A stretch of DNA of 64,000 bases from Dolichospermum sp. LEGE 00240 (GCF_015207875.1 NZ_JADEVZ010000020.1:1-64000), one strand, 5' to 3'. Shown: positions 46,967-56,637, counted from the stretch's first letter. The notes: a model not told the origin generated them from the letters alone. A program made the numbers and translations.

Positions 46967-48540
46967 CTCACAGTTTCTAATTGTAAACTTATGACTTCTT
47001 GTTCTTGTTGATGTTGCTGAAATTCGGCTAATTCTGATTCGATTTCTGCCTTGACTTCATGACGGAACTTGAAAAAATGTTCCCCTGTACCCAAAGCAAT
47101 TAAATAATCATATAATAGATGAGGTTTACGCCATGCCATTACTATTAATTGCCACCAAAAAACAAACCGTGTAGAACGTAAAAATCCTTGTCGCCAACAA
47201 ATAGACATTAAAAATTGAAACTCTGGTTTTGTTAAAGTTCGTTGATATTTAGCCCGCCAACCTTCCATCATCATAAAATGGCGAAAAGTCCGTTTTAGGT
47301 ATGGCATGGGTTCATACAAATTCCAAAAAGCATCAATAAATTCCTCAGCAATTTCTGACATTGGCCGAGTGGGAACAAAATTCATTAAGGCTTTTTGAGA
47401 ACCCACAAATTCACCTAAACCATCCCTTAACCGTCCTTCTGTTTGCAAGCGAGTCCACATGGCTGTATTGGGTAAAGCTTGCAATAAGTTAAGATGAGCT
47501 TGGGGAATACAAGTTGCTTCCACAAACTCTTGAATCCGTTTACCTGCTCCTGGTTTTTCACCATCAAATCCTAAGATAAAACCAGACATAATTTGCAATC
47601 CGGCTTTGGTAATTTTATGGCAAGATTCAACTAAGGAATTGCGGGTATTTTGTGGTTTATTAATTCCGACTAAACTATCTACATCAGGAGTTTCAATTCC
47701 CATGAATACCTGAACAAAACCAGCTTTTACCATCAATTCTAATAATTCGTCGTCTTCTGCTAAATTTAAAGAAGCTTCTGTTAATAAAGCAAAAGGATAA
47801 TTACGTTCTTCCATCCAGGGAATTAATGCCCTTAAAAAGACTTTAGCATTGCGTTTATTGCCAATAAAGTTATCATCAACTATGAATACATAACGCCACC
47901 AACCCATTTGATATAAAGCATCTAATTCGGCGAGAATTTGTTCTGGGGTTTTCGTGCGGGGTTTGCGTCCAAAAAGGGTAATAATATCGCAAAATTCACA
48001 TTGGAATGGACAACCCCGTGAAAATTGCACCGTCATGGCGATATAAGCATTTAAGTCTAATAAATCAAATCGAGGTAAGGGAGTTGTGGTGACATCGGGT
48101 TTTTCTGTAGCGCGAAAAATCCCTTTTTCTTCTCCCTTTTCTAAAGCCTCGACAAACATGGGAATTGTGATTTCCCCTTCATCTAAAATTAAATAATCTG
48201 CGCCGGCTTCGATCACAAATTCGGGTACAGATGTGGCAAATGGTCCACCCACTGCCACTTTTTTACCTAACTTTTTACCTTTTCTAATTAATTCACCAAA
48301 ATCCTGTTGTTGAATGATCATTGCAGAGATGATGACTAGATCGCACCATTCCCAATCTGCATCTGTTTCTAGACGGACATTGCGATCGCTCAATCTGAAT
48401 TCCCAATCACTCGGTAACATTGCTGCCACCGTGATTAACCCTAATGGAGGATTCGTAGATCGTAACCCAGCTAAATCAATGGTTTCCTGATAAGACCAAA
48501 AAGAATTAGGCATTATCGGCCAGATTAATAAAGCTTTCAT
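46960..48540 (-). CDS. B12-binding radical SAM protein (DUF4070 type)
   Basis: The 526-residue product has an N-terminal cobalamin-binding-like Rossmann domain (about 1-140), a radical SAM core with CPFQCEFCD (Cys177, 181, 184) and a C-terminal DUF4070-like domain (about 370-500). This architecture is shared with methylases such as HpnP (hopanoid C-2) and other class B-type radical SAM methylases. The exact substrate cannot be told. Codon use is typical. It stands alone, convergent with the glycosyltransferase gene before it. Confidence 0.88.
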   Translation of the reverse strand: MKALLIWPIMPNSFWSYQETIDLAGLRSTNPPLGLITVAAMLPSDWEFRLSDRNVRLETDADWEWCDLVIISAMIIQQQDFGELIRKGKKLGKKVAVGGPFATSVPEFVIEAGADYLILDEGEITIPMFVEALEKGEEKGIFRATEKPDVTTTPLPRFDLLDLNAYIAMTVQFSRGCPFQCEFCDIITLFGRKPRTKTPEQILAELDALYQMGWWRYVFIVDDNFIGNKRNAKVFLRALIPWMEERNYPFALLTEASLNLAEDDELLELMVKAGFVQVFMGIETPDVDSLVGINKPQNTRNSLVESCHKITKAGLQIMSGFILGFDGEKPGAGKRIQEFVEATCIPQAHLNLLQALPNTAMWTRLQTEGRLRDGLGEFVGSQKALMNFVPTRPMSEIAEEFIDAFWNLYEPMPYLKRTFRHFMMMEGWRAKYQRTLTKPEFQFLMSICWRQGFLRSTRFVFWWQLIVMAWRKPHLLYDYLIALGTGEHFFKFRHEVKAEIESELAEFQQHQQEQEVISLQLETVSN

Positions 48541-48783
48541 TAAGTATATTTCCCTGAGTTGTTTTTGATCAAAACCTATTTAATTTGAACTATAAAAGCT
48601 GGGTTAGTTGGTTTTTATCTCTCTGGAGGTACAGATTCTTTTAGTTTTATATTTAAGAAAAGAAATAGATGAAGTAGGGATAAATTACAGTTCAGTAAAC
48701 AAAATTTATTTGCATCTGAAATCTGAGACAAAATATGTGGTAAATTTACTTGAAAATAGCTATAATATTATTTTCTTAACTTG

Positions 48784-49092
48784 ATGCGTGTTATTAGCAA
48801 AAAAATACTTAGGGACTTTTGGGAAAAGCACTCCCCAGCAGAATCAGGACTTTTACTATGGTATCAGCGCGTATCTGATTCTCAATTGGAAAAGTTTAAT
48901 GATGTCAGACAAATTTTTCCATCAGCAGATTTAGTTGGTAACTTTACTGTTTTTAATATCAAAGGTAATCATTATCGTTTGATAACCTATATAGATTATG
49001 AGTATCAACTCTTATTTATACGTGCTGTACTCACTCATGCTGAATACGATAAGGAGAATTGGAAAAATGACGAGTGGTTTAAAAATTCCTAG
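48784..49092 (+). CDS. higB: HigB-type mRNA interferase toxin
   Basis: The 102-residue product is a RelE-superfamily HigB toxin: MRVISKKILRDFWEKHSPAE, the FNIKGNHYRLITYIDYEYQL strands and the C-terminal VLTHAEYDKENWKNDEWF match the family closely. HigB toxins cut mRNA on the ribosome. The frame is also open from a TTG one codon upstream, but the ATG at 48784 fits homologues. The antitoxin gene starts inside its end (26-bp overlap), the usual toxin-first order of higBA. Confidence 0.92.
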   Translation: MRVISKKILRDFWEKHSPAESGLLLWYQRVSDSQLEKFNDVRQIFPSADLVGNFTVFNIKGNHYRLITYIDYEYQLLFIRAVLTHAEYDKENWKNDEWFKNS

Positions 49093-49474
49093 TAACTACT
49101 ATATAAAACTAATTACCACATTTCCTCCTCGACCAATTACCAATGAAGATGAATTAATTGCTACTCAAAATCAAATTAATTCTCTTTTGGATCAAGGAAA
49201 CATTACACAAGATGATCGAGACTATCTGAAGGTTCTTGCTACTCTTGTTTATGATTATGAACAACAACATGAAATAATACCTACCTTAACAGGTATAGCA
49301 CTCCTTCAAGCCTTGTTAGAAGAATCTAATCTGCAACCAAAAGATTTAGTTTCTATCTTAGAAAGTGAGTTAATAGTTTTAGATATTCTTAATGGTAAAC
49401 GCCAATTAACAGAAAAACAAATTCAAGATTTAGCTATTTTTTTCCAAATTGATCCTACTTATTTAGTTGCATAA
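49067..49474 (+). CDS. higA: HigA-type antitoxin
   Basis: The 135-residue product pairs with the preceding HigB. Its N-terminal helices (ITNEDELIATQNQINSLLDQ) are the toxin-contacting portion seen in cyanobacterial HigA relatives, and the C-terminal part holds an XRE-like helix-turn-helix (GIALLQALLEESNLQPKDLV then the ILNGKRQLTEKQIQDLAIFF segment) that binds the operon promoter. The ATG at 49067 follows AAGGAG by 11 bases. Autoregulation is inferred from the family. Confidence 0.9.
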   Translation: MTSGLKIPSNYYIKLITTFPPRPITNEDELIATQNQINSLLDQGNITQDDRDYLKVLATLVYDYEQQHEIIPTLTGIALLQALLEESNLQPKDLVSILESELIVLDILNGKRQLTEKQIQDLAIFFQIDPTYLVA

Positions 49475-49650
49475 CTGAGTTTTCCGCTTACCTGGTAACT
49501 CCAGAAACTTCTGGCAAAAGTCAGAAAAAGAGGAAAGATGCTTTTAATAACCTCATCACTAATCCCCAATCACTGCCAATGACTACTAAAATGAGTCTTG
49601 TAACCGCCCCATTTACAAAGCGGGGAAGAGGAGATAAATAACGGATAATT

Positions 49651-50655
49651 ATGGGTAAGCAGCGCGTTTTGTCGGGAGTTCAACCAACTGGTAACTTACA
49701 CTTAGGTAACTATTTAGGTGCGATTCGCAACTGGGTGGAAATTCAAGACCAGTATGAAAATTTCTTTTGTGTGGTAGATTTACACGCTATCACTGTACCG
49801 CATAATCCCGCAACTTTAGCGGCTGATACTTACAAGATTGCTGCTTTATATTTAGCCTGTGGTATTGATTTACAACACTCTCATATCTTTGTTCAGTCCC
49901 ACGTTTCCGCACACAGTGAACTTACTTGGTTGCTAAATTGCATCACCCCCCTGAACTGGTTGCAAGATATGATTCAGTTTAAGGAAAAAGCCGTTAAACA
50001 AGGGGAAAATGTCGGTGTTGGTTTGTTAGATTATCCCGTACTCATGGCGGCGGATATTCTCCTTTATCAAGCTGATAAAGTGCCAGTGGGTGAAGACCAA
50101 AAGCAACATTTAGAACTAACACGGGATATTGTTAATCGGTTTAATCACCAATTTGCGAAAAAAGCACCTGTATTAAAACTACCAGATCCTTTGATTAGAA
50201 AGGAAGGTGCAAGGGTGATGAGTTTGACAGATGGGACAAGGAAAATGTCAAAATCAGATCCTTCCGAGTTGAGTCGGATTAATATTTTAGACTCACCAGA
50301 GGAGATTACTAAGAAGATTAAACGCTGTAAAACTGATTTGGTGAGGGGTTTAACCTTTGATGATTCAGAACGCCCAGAATGCCATAATTTATTGACCCTG
50401 TATACGCTGCTGGCTGGAAAAACGAAGGAAGAGGTAGCGGTTGAATGTGCAGATATGGGTTGGGGACAGTTCAAACCTTTATTGACAGAAACGGCGATTC
50501 ATGCTTTAAAGCCGATTCAGGACAAATATCAGGAGGTAATGGCGGATCAGGGTTATTTAGAGTCAGTGTTGCGGGATGGTGGGGAGAAAGCCAGAGCGAT
50601 CGCCAACTCCACTTTAGCAGATGTGAAAACGGCTTTGGGTTTCACAGTTCCATAA
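49651..50655 (+). CDS. trpS: Tryptophanyl-tRNA synthetase
   Basis: This class I aminoacyl-tRNA synthetase charges tRNA-Trp. The 334-residue protein has the HIGH-type motif in QPTGNLHLGNY (11-21) and KMSKS (198-202), both intact, and the dimer-interface region between them. Length is normal. Translation begins at ATG 49651. It is a single gene with a hairpin repeat after its stop. Confidence 0.97.
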   Translation: MGKQRVLSGVQPTGNLHLGNYLGAIRNWVEIQDQYENFFCVVDLHAITVPHNPATLAADTYKIAALYLACGIDLQHSHIFVQSHVSAHSELTWLLNCITPLNWLQDMIQFKEKAVKQGENVGVGLLDYPVLMAADILLYQADKVPVGEDQKQHLELTRDIVNRFNHQFAKKAPVLKLPDPLIRKEGARVMSLTDGTRKMSKSDPSELSRINILDSPEEITKKIKRCKTDLVRGLTFDDSERPECHNLLTLYTLLAGKTKEEVAVECADMGWGQFKPLLTETAIHALKPIQDKYQEVMADQGYLESVLRDGGEKARAIANSTLADVKTALGFTVP

Positions 50656-50657
50656 AT

Positions 50658-50690
50658 AGATCCCCGACTTCTTTGAGAAGCCGGGGATCT
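50658..50690. repeat. Hairpin repeat after trpS
   Basis: AGATCCCCGACTTC and GAAGCCGGGGATCT form a 14-bp stem with one mismatch and a five-base loop. No T run follows, and this sequence type is widely dispersed in cyanobacteria, so it is a repeat more than a simple terminator. Confidence 0.75.
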
Positions 50691-50778
50691 GAGTGAGTGA
50701 GTAATATATAACTAAGGTTTAGTCTTTAATGTGTAATTTGTTTTACTCTTTAAGAAAACCTCAAGATAAATTTGAACT

Positions 50779-51693
50779 ATGCCGGATACTTATAGCTTTA
50801 GTGCTTTTAACAACTTCCGCACAGCCGCCCAAAGGGGTGACTTTTTAATTACCGCCGAAGTTGCACCTCCCAAGGGCGGAGATCCTACCCATACCATCGA
50901 AATGGCAGCGACTCTTAAGGGAAGGGTTCATGCTGTCAATATTACTGATGGTAGCCGTGCCGTCATGCGGATGTCTTCCTTGGTAGCCTCGGTGATTTTA
51001 TTGCAAAATGGCATTGAGCCGATTTGTCAATTTGCTTGCCGCGATCGCAATAGAATTGGATTACAAGCAGATTTAATGGGCGCTCATGCTTTGGGTATCC
51101 GCAACATCTTAGCTTTAACTGGCGACCCTGTAAAAGCAGGGGATAATCCTCAAGCAAAAGCCGTTTTTGATTTGGAGGCTGTACGATTATTGCAGTTAAT
51201 TAGAAACATGAATCAGGGTTTTGATTTTAATGAAAAACCCCTCACTGATGGTGCATTAGACTTATTTGCAGGTGCAGCAGTAGATCCTCAATCGAAGAGT
51301 TGGTCAGGTTTGCAAAGTCGGTTTGAAAAGAAAATAGCAGCCGGGGCGCAATTTTTTCAAAGTCAATTAATTACTGATTTTGAAATATTAGAAAAGTTCA
51401 TGAATAAAATTGCCTGTGGTTACAATAAACCAATTTTGGCAGGAATTTTTCTCTTGAAATCAGCAAAAAATGCCCAGTTTATTAATAAAGCTGTTCCCGG
51501 TGTAAATATTCCTGAACAAATTATTGAGAGATTAGCAAAAGCGAAACATCCCCTCGAAGAAGGCATGAAAATTGCCGCCGAACAAGTACAAACTGCGCGG
51601 GGATTGTGTCAGGGTGTGCATATTATGGCGGTGAAACGGGAAGATTTGATTGCACCGATTTTGGATTTAGCGGGAGTGGAGAAGGTTAGCTAG
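50779..51693 (+). CDS. Methylenetetrahydrofolate reductase family protein
   Basis: The 304-residue product is a MetF-type TIM-barrel flavoprotein that would reduce 5,10-methylene-THF to 5-methyl-THF for methionine synthesis. It shows ITAEVAPPKGGDPT (folate/FAD-binding start), FACRDRNRIGLQADLMGAHA then ALTGDPV with the conserved RDRN and TGDP motifs, AGAQFFQSQLITDF, and the C-terminal helices. In cyanobacteria some MetF relatives differ in cofactor use, so the exact activity is open. It follows trpS on the same strand, about 120 bp away. Confidence 0.88.
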   Translation: MPDTYSFSAFNNFRTAAQRGDFLITAEVAPPKGGDPTHTIEMAATLKGRVHAVNITDGSRAVMRMSSLVASVILLQNGIEPICQFACRDRNRIGLQADLMGAHALGIRNILALTGDPVKAGDNPQAKAVFDLEAVRLLQLIRNMNQGFDFNEKPLTDGALDLFAGAAVDPQSKSWSGLQSRFEKKIAAGAQFFQSQLITDFEILEKFMNKIACGYNKPILAGIFLLKSAKNAQFINKAVPGVNIPEQIIERLAKAKHPLEEGMKIAAEQVQTARGLCQGVHIMAVKREDLIAPILDLAGVEKVS

Positions 51694-51747
51694 GAGGACA
51701 GTATAAGGGTGGGATTTCCCCATCCCTAGGTTGATTATGGGCCTTTT

Positions 51748-53181
51748 TTAAGCAGGTTTCCATGTCCCGTGGAAACTGTGGGGAATAACGCTGGGTAATC
51801 CCAGTTTACAAAGAGGTTCTTCATTTAATCTATCACTGGCAAATACCCAAACTTCGCTACTATGAGTATTCCCATCATAAACCACAGTTAGTAGCCAACC
51901 TTGCTCAGAGTTTTGCTGATTTTGTACATAGATAGGTTCGGAAGGATAGCAATTTTCTCCTATATTTGTTTGCGTTAAAGTTCCAGTTTGGTGATCAAAA
52001 CCAGCAATACTATTTAAAAGTTCCTGTCCAACATTTGTCCCTGGTTGGAATCCTGACATATAGGTATAACGAGAAAATTGACCTATATTTTGTGGAGGAA
52101 CACTAGGAAACTCACAATGTTGATTTGAAAGTTGTTCAATTTTAATTACTTTTCCAGTTAGAGGATTAAGTTGAACTTGTGAAAATGTACTATTGGCAAT
52201 TGTATGAGTTTCCCCTGTAGCTACTTCCCGTAAATATTGATTAGTTTGAAAATTTTCATAACGGGCAATATCTACAATTACCGCACCACTATTATCTACA
52301 TAACCATTAGCAAAATGCCACTGAAACCAAGGTTCAGTCTCTCCCTGACTGACTAAAGATAAACTTTCTCTGTCAAAAACTATCATCTGAGTTCCCAATT
52401 CAGGATGCCATTCTAGAGAATCACTATAATTACTTGTTCCGACTAAAACAGGCCAAAGATTTAACCTCACTGGGGAAATAAAAAAGATTAGATACTGTCC
52501 TGCTAAAACAAAATCATGTATTAATGGTACTCCTTCTAATTGATATGTTCCTGTGCGGATAATTTTGCCCCTAGAGTCACTTTTATAAACATTAAGTGTG
52601 GCGTTTAATCCAGGAGTCACACCAAAATTAAAAATTTCCCCTGTATTTGCATCCCGCTTATAATGGGCAGAATAACTTAATTCCTTGGTTAAACTGCCTA
52701 AATCATCTTCACCACAAGTTTCTAAAGTTTGCAAATCTAAAGCATAAGGTTTACCACCTTCCCACAATGCCAAAAGTTTATTAGGTAATGCTAAAACGGA
52801 AGTATTCGCCGCATTTTTTACAGGTTTTATCCATTGATTCCAGATAATTCCTGGTGCAGTCATGCCATAATTACCATAAAGCAATTTACCCGCAACCGTT
52901 TCTTCTTGATAACCTGTGGTTTGCACATAGCGATAAACTGCAAATGTTTCCGCATTGGTAAAATTAACCGCGAGAATTGCCCCATCTCCATCAAACCAAT
53001 GTCCCACCCGGATACCATTTCGTTCTAGTCGTGCTGGTCCATTCCGGTACAGTGTACCCCGTAAACCAGGGGGGATTGTACCTGCGAGAATAGGTAATTG
53101 AGTGGCAGGAAATTCTGTTGCTGGTTGAGATATGGCTCTAGACCATGCTTTTTTAGTTGACTTTTGATCAATTGTTTGCAT
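51748..53181 (-). CDS. Carotenoid oxygenase
   Basis: The 477-residue product belongs to the carotenoid cleavage oxygenase family, non-heme iron enzymes that cut carotenoids or apocarotenoids. The family start GTIPPGLRGTLYRNGPARLE is clear, and the iron-ligand His candidates are in SAHYKRD, LIHDFVLAGQ, WHFANGY and SFHGTW near the end. All four are present, so it should be active. Substrate could be an apocarotenal or lignostilbene-like compound. It is divergent from an ATPase gene by 36 bp. Confidence 0.92.
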   Translation of the reverse strand: MQTIDQKSTKKAWSRAISQPATEFPATQLPILAGTIPPGLRGTLYRNGPARLERNGIRVGHWFDGDGAILAVNFTNAETFAVYRYVQTTGYQEETVAGKLLYGNYGMTAPGIIWNQWIKPVKNAANTSVLALPNKLLALWEGGKPYALDLQTLETCGEDDLGSLTKELSYSAHYKRDANTGEIFNFGVTPGLNATLNVYKSDSRGKIIRTGTYQLEGVPLIHDFVLAGQYLIFFISPVRLNLWPVLVGTSNYSDSLEWHPELGTQMIVFDRESLSLVSQGETEPWFQWHFANGYVDNSGAVIVDIARYENFQTNQYLREVATGETHTIANSTFSQVQLNPLTGKVIKIEQLSNQHCEFPSVPPQNIGQFSRYTYMSGFQPGTNVGQELLNSIAGFDHQTGTLTQTNIGENCYPSEPIYVQNQQNSEQGWLLTVVYDGNTHSSEVWVFASDRLNEEPLCKLGLPSVIPHSFHGTWKPA

Positions 53182-53217
53182 ATAGGATTTATTCTGTGAA
53201 TAATAGGTTGTTGTCTC

Positions 53218-54531
53218 ATGCTAATCGAATTTACCCTCGCTAATTTTAAAAGTTACAGCACAGGCCACTTACCTTTGGGGTCTTTGACTGTTTTAATAGG
53301 TGCAAACGCCGCAGGTAAAAGTAACGCTTTGGAAGGTTTGCGCTTTTTGTCATGGCTTGCACAAGGGCAAAAACTTTCTAGTATTCAATATGCTGTGAAT
53401 AGTGCCGAGGCAGTGGTGCGTGGTAGAGTAAATGATTTATGCTATCATGGGCAGTCAAGTTTTACCATCGGTTGCCGATTAGATTTACCTGAATGGAATG
53501 AATTAAATATAACTCTGAACGTGCGTGATGGAGAACTACACATCAGTAGTGAACGAATTACTGACTCAATCAATACAGTTCCCTTGTATGAATTAGATCA
53601 ACCTTCCCAGGGAATAAATACTGATGTTAGTGTGGCTTATAACAACTTTACAAGGGGTCAAAACAAGCCAAGAATAACTTGTAGTGATCAAATGGCCATA
53701 TTCGTGCAATTAGATAGCCCTGCGCGGTTTGATATCAAATATGAAAAGTCCCAAAAGATAATTCCTGAGATTGCCGGCGAATATCAACGAGTTTTGAATA
53801 ATATCTTATTTTTAGATCCTGTTCCTGACAGGATGCGTGAATATAGCTTTAAGTCTGATAAAAGATTATATGAAGATGGTAAAAATCTTTCTAGCGTTTT
53901 ATATTGTTTATGGGAAAACCAGCCTGAAAATCAACAGATAATTCTCAATTTCATCCAGAGTTTACCAGAACAGGCTATAGATGGACTAAATTTCCTGACT
54001 GGTCCCAGGGATGAAGTTATGGTGCAACTAAGAGAAACTTTTGGTGATCAACCTCGCTATTGTGATGCTGCATTATTATCAGATGGTACATTACGAGTGT
54101 TAGCGATCGCAGCAATTATGCTATCGGCTACCGAAGGAAGTTTAGTAGTCATTGAGGAAATTGACAACGGCGTTCATCCCAACCGTGCTAAACATCTACT
54201 GGCCAGCATCAGAGATATTGCTGAACAGCGTAAATTGCGAGTGTTGCTTTCTACCCATAACCCAGCTTTAATGGATGCCTTACCTGATGCTGCTTTAAAT
54301 GATGTAGTGTTTTGTTTTCGAGATCCAGAGGAAGGGAATCAAGGGAATAGCCGCCTTGTTAGACTTAGGGATATGGATGATTTTCCGAGTTTAATATCTC
54401 AAGGACCACTGGGACACCTAGTAACTGCGGGAATAGTAGATAGGTTTGTCAAGTCACCACACACACCAGAAGACAGAAAACAGCAAGCCCTGGCCTGGTT
54501 GTCTCGCTTGCAGGAGTACAGTCATGAGTAG
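53218..54531 (+). CDS. AAA/ABC-type ATPase of the OLD/AAA_21 group
   Basis: The 437-residue ATPase has a Walker A GANAAGKSN (28-36), an ABC-type signature SDGTLRVLAIA (288-298), Walker B VVIEEIDN (310-317), and an H-loop STHNP (345-349). The N-terminus starts LIEFTLANFKSYSTGHLPLG, a RecF/SMC-like opening typical of this group (PF13304 type). It overlaps the next gene by 8 bp (ATGAGTAG), so the two are translationally coupled. ATPases of this kind act with a nuclease partner in several defence systems (for example Septu, PARIS or Gabija-like logic). No TOPRIM domain is fused here. Confidence 0.85.
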   Translation: MLIEFTLANFKSYSTGHLPLGSLTVLIGANAAGKSNALEGLRFLSWLAQGQKLSSIQYAVNSAEAVVRGRVNDLCYHGQSSFTIGCRLDLPEWNELNITLNVRDGELHISSERITDSINTVPLYELDQPSQGINTDVSVAYNNFTRGQNKPRITCSDQMAIFVQLDSPARFDIKYEKSQKIIPEIAGEYQRVLNNILFLDPVPDRMREYSFKSDKRLYEDGKNLSSVLYCLWENQPENQQIILNFIQSLPEQAIDGLNFLTGPRDEVMVQLRETFGDQPRYCDAALLSDGTLRVLAIAAIMLSATEGSLVVIEEIDNGVHPNRAKHLLASIRDIAEQRKLRVLLSTHNPALMDALPDAALNDVVFCFRDPEEGNQGNSRLVRLRDMDDFPSLISQGPLGHLVTAGIVDRFVKSPHTPEDRKQQALAWLSRLQEYSHE

Positions 54532-55006
54532 TATTTGCCTAATAGATACCAGCGTATTCCTCAATATACTTAATGTTCCCCGCTGTAATGAGGATAGGGA
54601 ATCAGTGATGCAAAATTTTAAGGAGTATATTGAGTTAGGCTGTACTTTTCTGTTACCTATGGCAACGATACTGGAAACAGGCAACCACATTGCCCAGAAT
54701 GGTGACGGTACAATACGAAGGAAAACAGCTATCCATTTTGTTGAACAAGTAAAGGCTGCATTCACAGGAAAAGCACCTTGGCGGACTACAGCATTTCCAG
54801 ATACAACAGAGATATTAGTTTGGATTGACCAATTTCCGGATCTAGCAGGCAAAAATAAAGCTCCTGACAAACAAGAAGGAACAAGTTTTGGTGATCTCAG
54901 CATTATTGAGGAATTTAATAAACTGTGTACACGCTTCCCCATGAGTGAAGTATTTATCTGGTCACTAGACAGAGATTTACAAATCCATCATCAAACCATT
55001 AACTAA
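54524..55006 (+). CDS. PIN-like nuclease partner of the ATPase
   Basis: The 160-residue product looks like a PIN-domain nuclease: ICLIDTSVFLNIL at the start with Asp8, ILETGNHI with Glu51, FGDLSIIEEF with Asp124 and SLDRDLQIHH with Asp149/Asp151. These form the acidic cluster that binds divalent metal in PIN ribonucleases. Its start ATG lies within the end of the ATPase gene; the open frame continues upstream but this ATG follows GGAGTACAGTC. No antitoxin is seen next to it, so it is unlike an ordinary VapBC pair. Its partner ATPase might act as sensor or brake. Confidence 0.75.
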   Translation: MSSICLIDTSVFLNILNVPRCNEDRESVMQNFKEYIELGCTFLLPMATILETGNHIAQNGDGTIRRKTAIHFVEQVKAAFTGKAPWRTTAFPDTTEILVWIDQFPDLAGKNKAPDKQEGTSFGDLSIIEEFNKLCTRFPMSEVFIWSLDRDLQIHHQTIN

Positions 55007-55119
55007 AGAAATTCAAGTATTAGGTAAAAATTACAAAGACGAGGATTTTTAGGAATTGAACCTCCTCAAGATTTTGAAGAAGGGGGTTTAAAATAATTGA
55101 CTTAAATAAGAGATGTAAA

Positions 55120-56637
55120 ATGCAGAATATACAATTTACTTTTATTGACCTTTTTGCTGGAATTGGCGGATTTAAAATGGCATTAAGCAATAATGGTGGT
55201 CATTGTCTAGGTTTTAGTGAAATAAATAAAGACGCAATCAATACATATTGCGAGAACTTTCAAATTGATCCTAGTTCTAACTTAGGAGATATTACCAAAA
55301 TTAAAGAATTACCACCTCATGATTTGTTAACGGCTGGAGTTCCTTGTCAAAGCTGGTCAATTGCAGGTAGAAATCTCGGTTTTGATGATGATAGAGGTCA
55401 GTTATGGAACGATACAATTTATTTACTTCAACAATCTCAACCAAAAGCATTTATTTTTGAAAATGTCAAAGGATTGGTTGATCCTCGGAATAAAAAGGCT
55501 TTATCTTATATTTTAGAAAGAATTGAACAAGCAGGCTATCATGCCAACTATTTTGTTATTAACTCCTTTGATTATGGTGTACCCCAAAATAGGATTCGCA
55601 TATATATAATTGGATTTCAGGAAAAAGAGTATTTCCAAAAATTCAACTTACCAAAACCAACAGATAAAAAACTAAAACTTAGCGATATATTAGGTATTCT
55701 ACCACAACAACCAATAGATAATCTGATTATTCAGAGAGACATATTTGGTAATATTATTGAATCTAAAAGTATGAGTCTTTCCAATACCAACGGATTCAAT
55801 GATTACTTTTTATTTAATGACTTGAGAAATGGTCATACAACAATACATTCCTGGGACATTATTGAAACTACTCAACGACAGAAAGATATTTGTTTATTAT
55901 TACTTAAAAACAGACGAAGAAGTGATTATGGTGAATTAGACGGAAATCCATTATCATTAGAACATTTTCAAAACCTAGATTCATCAATTACACAAGCAGA
56001 AATTGATGAACTGGTGCAATTAGAAATTTTCAAATCAGAAGAATATCGTTTTGTTATCAAACAGGATAATATTCAAGACTTGACAAAGAATGAAGAGATT
56101 CTACTTTCATTTACCAATAATACAGAAATAATAATTGACAGCTTAAAAAGTCAAAAAGTGTTTAAATTAGAAAAGATATCAATCCAAAAAACAATAGAGT
56201 CTCTGAAACAAAAAGATATTATTGAGTGTACCGAAATTCGCTATGATTTTAAAAACACTAAAATAAGCACAGGATTATTTGGTGTCAGTCGGATATTTTT
56301 ACCAAGTTCTGATATTTTTCCAACTCTAGTTGCCAGCGACACAAATGATTTTATCACTTTAAAGACAATTGAAGCACTAAATCATCATGATTTTAAAAAC
56401 AAATTCATCAAAGAAGTTTACGAATCAAGAGAATTTAGAAAAATTACTAAAAGCGAGGCTTGTTTAATACAGGGATTTCCTCAAGATTTTAAATTACCAG
56501 AATCAAGACCAAGATGGATGAAACTAATTGGAAATAGTGTGTCAGTTCCCGTAATTGATAAATTATGCAAAGCTATTGTTGAGACTGGTGTATTTGAAAA
56601 TCAAGAAAAGTCAATTAACCCCATAAAAACCCCATAA
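55120..56637 (+). CDS. DNA (cytosine-5)-methyltransferase
   Basis: The 505-residue protein has the C5-MTase motifs in order: I FIDLFAGIGGFKMAL (8-22), IV GVPCQSWS with catalytic Cys76, VI FENVKGL (113-119), VIII QNRIRIYIIG, and X KLIGNSVSVPVI. Between motifs VIII and X lies a target-recognition and insertion region of about 280 residues, longer than usual, with a Lys/Ile-rich part. No cognate restriction enzyme is adjacent, so it is either orphan or the protective partner of the ATPase-PIN pair upstream (114 bp away). Its last codons run into an 11-bp tandem repeat (AACCCCATAAA). Confidence 0.92.
   Translation: MQNIQFTFIDLFAGIGGFKMALSNNGGHCLGFSEINKDAINTYCENFQIDPSSNLGDITKIKELPPHDLLTAGVPCQSWSIAGRNLGFDDDRGQLWNDTIYLLQQSQPKAFIFENVKGLVDPRNKKALSYILERIEQAGYHANYFVINSFDYGVPQNRIRIYIIGFQEKEYFQKFNLPKPTDKKLKLSDILGILPQQPIDNLIIQRDIFGNIIESKSMSLSNTNGFNDYFLFNDLRNGHTTIHSWDIIETTQRQKDICLLLLKNRRRSDYGELDGNPLSLEHFQNLDSSITQAEIDELVQLEIFKSEEYRFVIKQDNIQDLTKNEEILLSFTNNTEIIIDSLKSQKVFKLEKISIQKTIESLKQKDIIECTEIRYDFKNTKISTGLFGVSRIFLPSSDIFPTLVASDTNDFITLKTIEALNHHDFKNKFIKEVYESREFRKITKSEACLIQGFPQDFKLPESRPRWMKLIGNSVSVPVIDKLCKAIVETGVFENQEKSINPIKTP

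Noticed and set aside
48998-49066. Longer N-terminus for the HigA antitoxin
   Set aside because: The frame is open upstream inside higB, but the ATG at 49067 has the ribosome binding site and gives the normal family length.
55007-55095. Short frame reading GFLGIEPPQDFEEGGLK before the methyltransferase
   Set aside because: Possibly the tail of a lost gene, but too short and unassignable.
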